Source of the DNA: Polaromonas sp.
GTDB lineage: Bacteria; Pseudomonadota; Gammaproteobacteria; Burkholderiales; Burkholderiaceae_C
Direction of reading: 5' to 3'
NCBI GenBank assembly: GCA_026786065.1
Contig: JAJAYS010000169.1
Coordinates: 1 to 8,934 of the forward strand
Length of the DNA: 8,934 nt
The position numbers were made by a program, and so were the translations under genes. The notes under the pieces were generated by a model, which saw only the letters and a program-made list of their open reading frames with translations, made no database searches and had not been told where the DNA came from. Shown here piece by piece: positions 6,317 to 8,934 of this stretch. Position 1 is the first letter of the stretch, and every line of letters starts with the position of its first letter.

Positions 6317-7792
6317 TCAATTTAGTTTGCTTGTGGCGACATGCCGGAGCAATTCGGCCACCGACGCATCCATCACGTCGGTAAACGGCTTGGGATAAAT
6401 GCCCATCGCCAGCACCGCGACGGCCAGCATCGAAAGCATCAGGAACTCGCGGCTGTTGATGTCTTTCAGGGCTTTGACATCGGCATTCGCGACCGGCCCC
6501 AAGTACACGCGCTTGAACATCCACAAGGTGTAAGCCGCGCCGAAGATCAGCGCACTGGCGGCGGCGAAACCAACCCAGAAATTGAACCGGACCGCACCGA
6601 GAATCACCATCCACTCGCCGACAAAACCGGCTGTTCCCGGCAGGCCGGCGTTGGCCATGAAAAACAGCAGCGCGAAGGCGGCGAACTTTGGCATGGTGTT
6701 CACCACGCCGCCGTAACTGGCGATCTCCCGCGAATGCACGCGGTCGTAGAGCACGCCAATGCACAGGAACATCGCACCGGAGACGAAGCCGTGGGCAATC
6801 ATTTGCACGATGCCGCCCGACACGCCCAGGTCGTTGAAGATGAAAAACCCAAGCGTGACGAAGCCCATGTGCGCGACCGACGAATAGGCCACCAGCTTCT
6901 TCATGTCCTGCTGCACCAAAGCCACCAGACCCACGTAGATGACCGCGATCAGCGACAGCGCAATCATCAGCCAGGCCCACTGGTGTGCGGCGTCCGGCGC
7001 GATCGGCATGGAAAAGCGCAGGAAGCCATACGCCCCGAGCTTGAGCATGATGGCGGCCAGCACGGCCGAGCCACCTGTCGGTGCCTCGACGTGAACATCA
7101 GGCAGCCAGGTGTGAACCGGCCACATCGGAACCTTGACCGCGAACGCCGCGAAAAACGCAAAGAACAGCAGCGTTTGCGTGGTCCCGCCAAGGGGCAGCT
7201 TGTGCCAGGTCAGGATGTCGAAACTGCCGCCCGATTTGTTGTACAGAAAAATCAGCGCGACCAGCATCAGCAGCGAGCCGAGCAAGGTGTAGAGGAAGAA
7301 CTTGAAGGCGGCGTAGATCTTGTTCGGACCGCCCCAGATGCCGATGATCAGGTACATCGGGATCAGCGTTGCTTCGAAAAACACGTAAAAAAGCAGGCCG
7401 TCCAAAGCGCTGAATACGCCGATCATCAGCCCGCTCAAAATCATGAACGAAGCCATGTACTGGCTGACCCGCTCGGTGATGGCTTCCCAACTGGCGATGA
7501 TGACCACCAGATTGATGAAGGCAGTGAGCAACACAAACCACATCGAGATGCCGTCAACGCCAACGTGGTAGTTCACGTCGAAGCGTGCAATCCAGCCGGC
7601 TTTTTCAACGAACTGCATGCCGGCTGAGCTGTTCTGGAAGCCGGTGTAAAGCGGCAAGGTAACCAGCAGGCTGACCACAGCGCCGACCAGGGCTACCCAG
7701 CGCACAGTGGCCGTCCGGTCGGCCCGCCCGAGCATCAGCAGTACGAGGCCAAAGACGATGGGCGTCCAGATGGCAAGACTCAACAAACCCAT
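6317..7792 (-). CDS. nuoM: NADH-quinone oxidoreductase (complex I) subunit M
   Basis: The middle antiporter-like subunit of the complex I membrane arm: 491 residues, about 14 membrane helices, slightly shorter than E. coli NuoM (509). The proton-path residues are all present: Glu140 in [10 protein letters not shown] (E. coli Glu144), Lys220 in [10 protein letters not shown] (Lys234), Lys251 in MLKLGAYGF (Lys265) and Glu393 in GFVGEW (Glu407). The [15 protein letters not shown] segment after Lys220 is nearly invariant in the family. The ATG at 7792 is preceded by a purine-rich AAAGAGCAAGA. The 47-base gap to nuoL contains no gene and no obvious terminator. In contrast to nuoL upstream, this gene is unbroken and shows no unusual substitutions at landmark positions. 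Confidence 0.98.
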   Translation of the reverse strand: MGLLSLAIWTPIVFGLVLLMLGRADRTATVRWVALVGAVVSLLVTLPLYTGFQNSSAGMQFVEKAGWIARFDVNYHVGVDGISMWFVLLTAFINLVVIIASWEAITERVSQYMASFMILSGLMIGVFSALDGLLFYVFFEATLIPMYLIIGIWGGPNKIYAAFKFFLYTLLGSLLMLVALIFLYNKSGGSFDILTWHKLPLGGTTQTLLFFAFFAAFAVKVPMWPVHTWLPDVHVEAPTGGSAVLAAIMLKLGAYGFLRFSMPIAPDAAHQWAWLMIALSLIAVIYVGLVALVQQDMKKLVAYSSVAHMGFVTLGFFIFNDLGVSGGIVQMIAHGFVSGAMFLCIGVLYDRVHSREIASYGGVVNTMPKFAAFALLFFMANAGLPGTAGFVGEWMVILGAVRFNFWVGFAAASALIFGAAYTLWMFKRVYLGPVANADVKALKDINSREFLMLSMLAVAVLAMGIYPKPFTDVMDASVAELLRHVATSKLN

Positions 7793-8409
7793 TCTTGCTC
7801 TTTCGTGTTGTTATCGATACCGCAGTGCACGTCAGCGCCTCAGGCCAGCCAGACAAAGTAGGTCATCAGCACGAACACGCCGATGATCATGCCGAAGGCG
7901 TAGTGGTAGATGTACCCGGACTGCAGGCGCCGCACCAGTCCGGAAACGTAGGCAACGGCTCTCCAGGAGCCATTGACCAGCGCGCCATCGATCAGCTTCT
8001 GGTCGCCACCTTTCCACAAGCCCGTGCCCAGTGCCCGCGCCCCGCGTGCCAGGACGTTCTCGTTGAACCAGTCAAGGTAGTACTTGTTGTCAAGCAGGGT
8101 GTACAGCGGCATGGCAGCGCGTTTGATCGCCTCCGGCAAGGCCGGGTTGACGAGATACATGTACCAGGCCAAAGCGACGCCAGCCACCGCCAGCCAGAAC
8201 GGCGCGGTTTGCAAGCCGTGCAGCGCCATGGCGGCCGGGCCGTTGAACAGCTTGGCGATTTCCTGCATCGCCGGATGCCGGGCGGCGTCCACTGTGATCG
8301 CATCTTTCAGCAAGTCGCCAAAGAGCATGGGGCCGATGGTCATGAAGCCAATCACTACCGACGGAATGGCCAGCAGAACCAGCGGCACGGTGACCACCCA
8401 GGACGACTC

Positions 8410-8544
8410 GTGCGGCTTGGCCGGCTCGGCGCTGACGGGGTGCGGGTCGCCGTGGGTGTCGTGCGCGTGGTGCGCGTCGTGGGAATCGTGACCACCGTGG
8501 TCGGCCTGCGCATCCGGATCCTGGTGGTACCGCTCCTTGCCATG
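8410..8544 (-). other. Histidine-rich loop of NuoL
   Basis: About 45 residues between FLVFHGKERY and PHESSW contain eleven histidines and many aspartates (for example GGHDSHDAHHAHDTHGD). The stretch is hydrophilic and lies between two membrane segments, replacing the short loop of E. coli NuoL. I recall similar His/Asp-rich loops in other betaproteobacterial NuoL proteins. The frame is open here, so it is true coding sequence and not part of the upstream disruption. Confidence 0.7.
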
Positions 8545-8805
8545 AAAGACCAGAAAATACATGCGGAAGGAGTAGAAGGCGGTGACAAAAACACCTCCCA
8601 GCACGGCGTAGTACGCGAATCCGGCCCCGTACAGGTGGCTGGCGTGCACCGCTTCGATGATGCTGTCTTTGGAATAAAAACCCGAAAACAGCGGCGTGCC
8701 AATAAGCGCCAGCGAACCGAGCAGGGCGGTAATCCAGGTAATCGGCATGTATTTGCGCACGCCGCCCATCCAGCGAATGTCCTGGTTGTGGTGCAAACCC
8801 ATGAT

Positions 8806-8843
8806 CTCCGAGCCGGCTGCCTATAACAGGAGCGCCTTGAAAT
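8806..8843 (-). other. Cluster of lesions in nuoL (1-base loss plus TAG)
   Basis: On the coding strand, THA is followed by AT-TTC instead of two phenylalanine codons, a net loss of one base at 8842-8843. The next codons read AAG GCG CTC CTG (KALL) as expected, then TTA TAG GCA GCC GGC TCG GAG ATC, where the family has roughly F-L-G-A-G-S-V-I. So a frameshift, a nonsense codon and two or three non-conservative changes lie within 38 bases of one of the most conserved parts of NuoL. The family comparison is from memory; the frame change and stop are seen directly. Confidence 0.75.
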
Positions 8844-8934
8844 GGCGTGGGTCATCAGGTGAAACAGCTCCACCGAATAGGCCGAGGCTACAAGCGCGAC
8901 CGTCATGTACACTAGCTGCGAAAGCGTCGAATAC

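Larger units (their letters stand above)
7840..8934 (-). pseudogene. nuoL: NADH-quinone oxidoreductase (complex I) subunit L, 3' part, frameshifted and with in-frame stop
   Basis: NuoL is the distal antiporter-like subunit of complex I, normally a little over 600 residues; the 5' part lies beyond the right edge. From 8934 to 8844 one frame reads YSTLSQLVYM to FHLMTHA, the helix with the two conserved histidines. The protein should continue FFKALLFL, but one base is missing after the GCC at 8844-8846, so the frame changes; the downstream frame also meets a TAG at 8821-8823. From 8820 the correct frame runs unbroken to the TGA at 7840, with GFYSKD (Lys equivalent to E. coli Lys399), a histidine-rich loop, and the C-terminal helices. 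An internal ATG at 8802 begins a 320-residue open stretch but is not a natural start. Identity is secure. Whether the break is biological or a sequence error is open: nuoM and nuoN behind it are intact. Confidence 0.8.

Noticed and set aside
5482..6384. 300-codon open frame on the + strand opposite nuoN
   Set aside because: Antisense of nuoN with the same His/Gln/Arg-biased composition; no recognisable motif or ribosome-binding site.
6341..7627. 428-codon open frame on the + strand opposite nuoM
   Set aside because: It is the exact antisense of a well-identified nuoM frame. Its product is rich in Arg, His, Gln and Asp with no domain, as expected from reading membrane-protein codons backwards in high-GC DNA.
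7795..8826. 343-codon open frame on the + strand opposite nuoL
   Set aside because: Antisense of nuoL; its repetitive VRVVRVVGIV stretch is only the complement of the histidine-rich loop codons.
8355..8912. 185-codon - strand frame as a separate gene
   Set aside because: Its first 23 or so residues are NuoL (up to FHLMTHA); after the frameshift it is out-of-frame NuoL sequence, Arg/Thr-rich with no homology pattern. It is a product of the nuoL lesion.
1..8934. Possible defence system, CRISPR array, prophage or mobile element
   Set aside because: No regularly spaced repeats, no transposase, integrase or nuclease-effector motifs, and almost all bases are accounted for by housekeeping genes.

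Overview
The window is a high-GC stretch of a betaproteobacterial chromosome, most likely from the Comamonadaceae (Polaromonas/Rhodoferax-like). Three things point there: the protein sequences; the nuoL-nuoM-nuoN order followed by a Nudix hydrolase and a DUF1178 protein; and two intergenic elements built around AGCTGCYTGCGCCCGTAT, which resemble the short palindromic repeats I remember scattered through that family. The assignment rests on recognition by eye, not on a search. Gene density is very high, the longest non-coding gap is about 75 bases, and no stretch above 300 bases lacks a gene. I found no tRNA, rRNA, CRISPR array, insertion sequence, phage gene or defence gene.

Layout. Bases 2-3526 are read on the + strand: the C-terminal part of a FAD-linked 2-hydroxyacid (D-2-hydroxyglutarate/lactate type) dehydrogenase, thyA (thymidylate synthase), folA (dihydrofolate reductase), a small three-helix membrane protein of the DUF4337 type, and xth (exodeoxyribonuclease III family). 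Bases 3602-8934 are read on the - strand. In transcription order these are nuoL (3' part only, and broken), nuoM, nuoN, a Nudix hydrolase of the ADP-ribose pyrophosphatase type, and a DUF1178 protein. The two sets converge on a 75-base gap at 3527-3601.

How the genes work together. ThyA uses methylene-tetrahydrofolate to make dTMP and leaves dihydrofolate, which FolA reduces. The two genes overlap in TGATG, and the ribosome-binding site of the next gene lies inside the last codons of folA, so thyA-folA-DUF4337 looks like one translationally linked unit. NuoL, NuoM and NuoN are the three antiporter-like proton-pumping membrane subunits of respiratory complex I. The Nudix and DUF1178 genes follow nuoN closely and overlap each other in ATGA, so they look like the tail of the nuo operon.

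Most of the content is housekeeping, and I do not see an undescribed multi-gene system. The points worth a second look are: a cluster of lesions in nuoL near the right edge (frameshift plus in-frame TAG); a Lys-to-Gln change in NuoN at the position of E. coli Lys247; a perfect 9-bp hairpin that encodes an extra loop in ThyA; two family-type repeats, one of which supplies the stop codon of its neighbour; a (GCC)7 tract in the DUF1178 gene; and the apparent absence of a small membrane-protein gene I would expect between nuoN and the Nudix gene.
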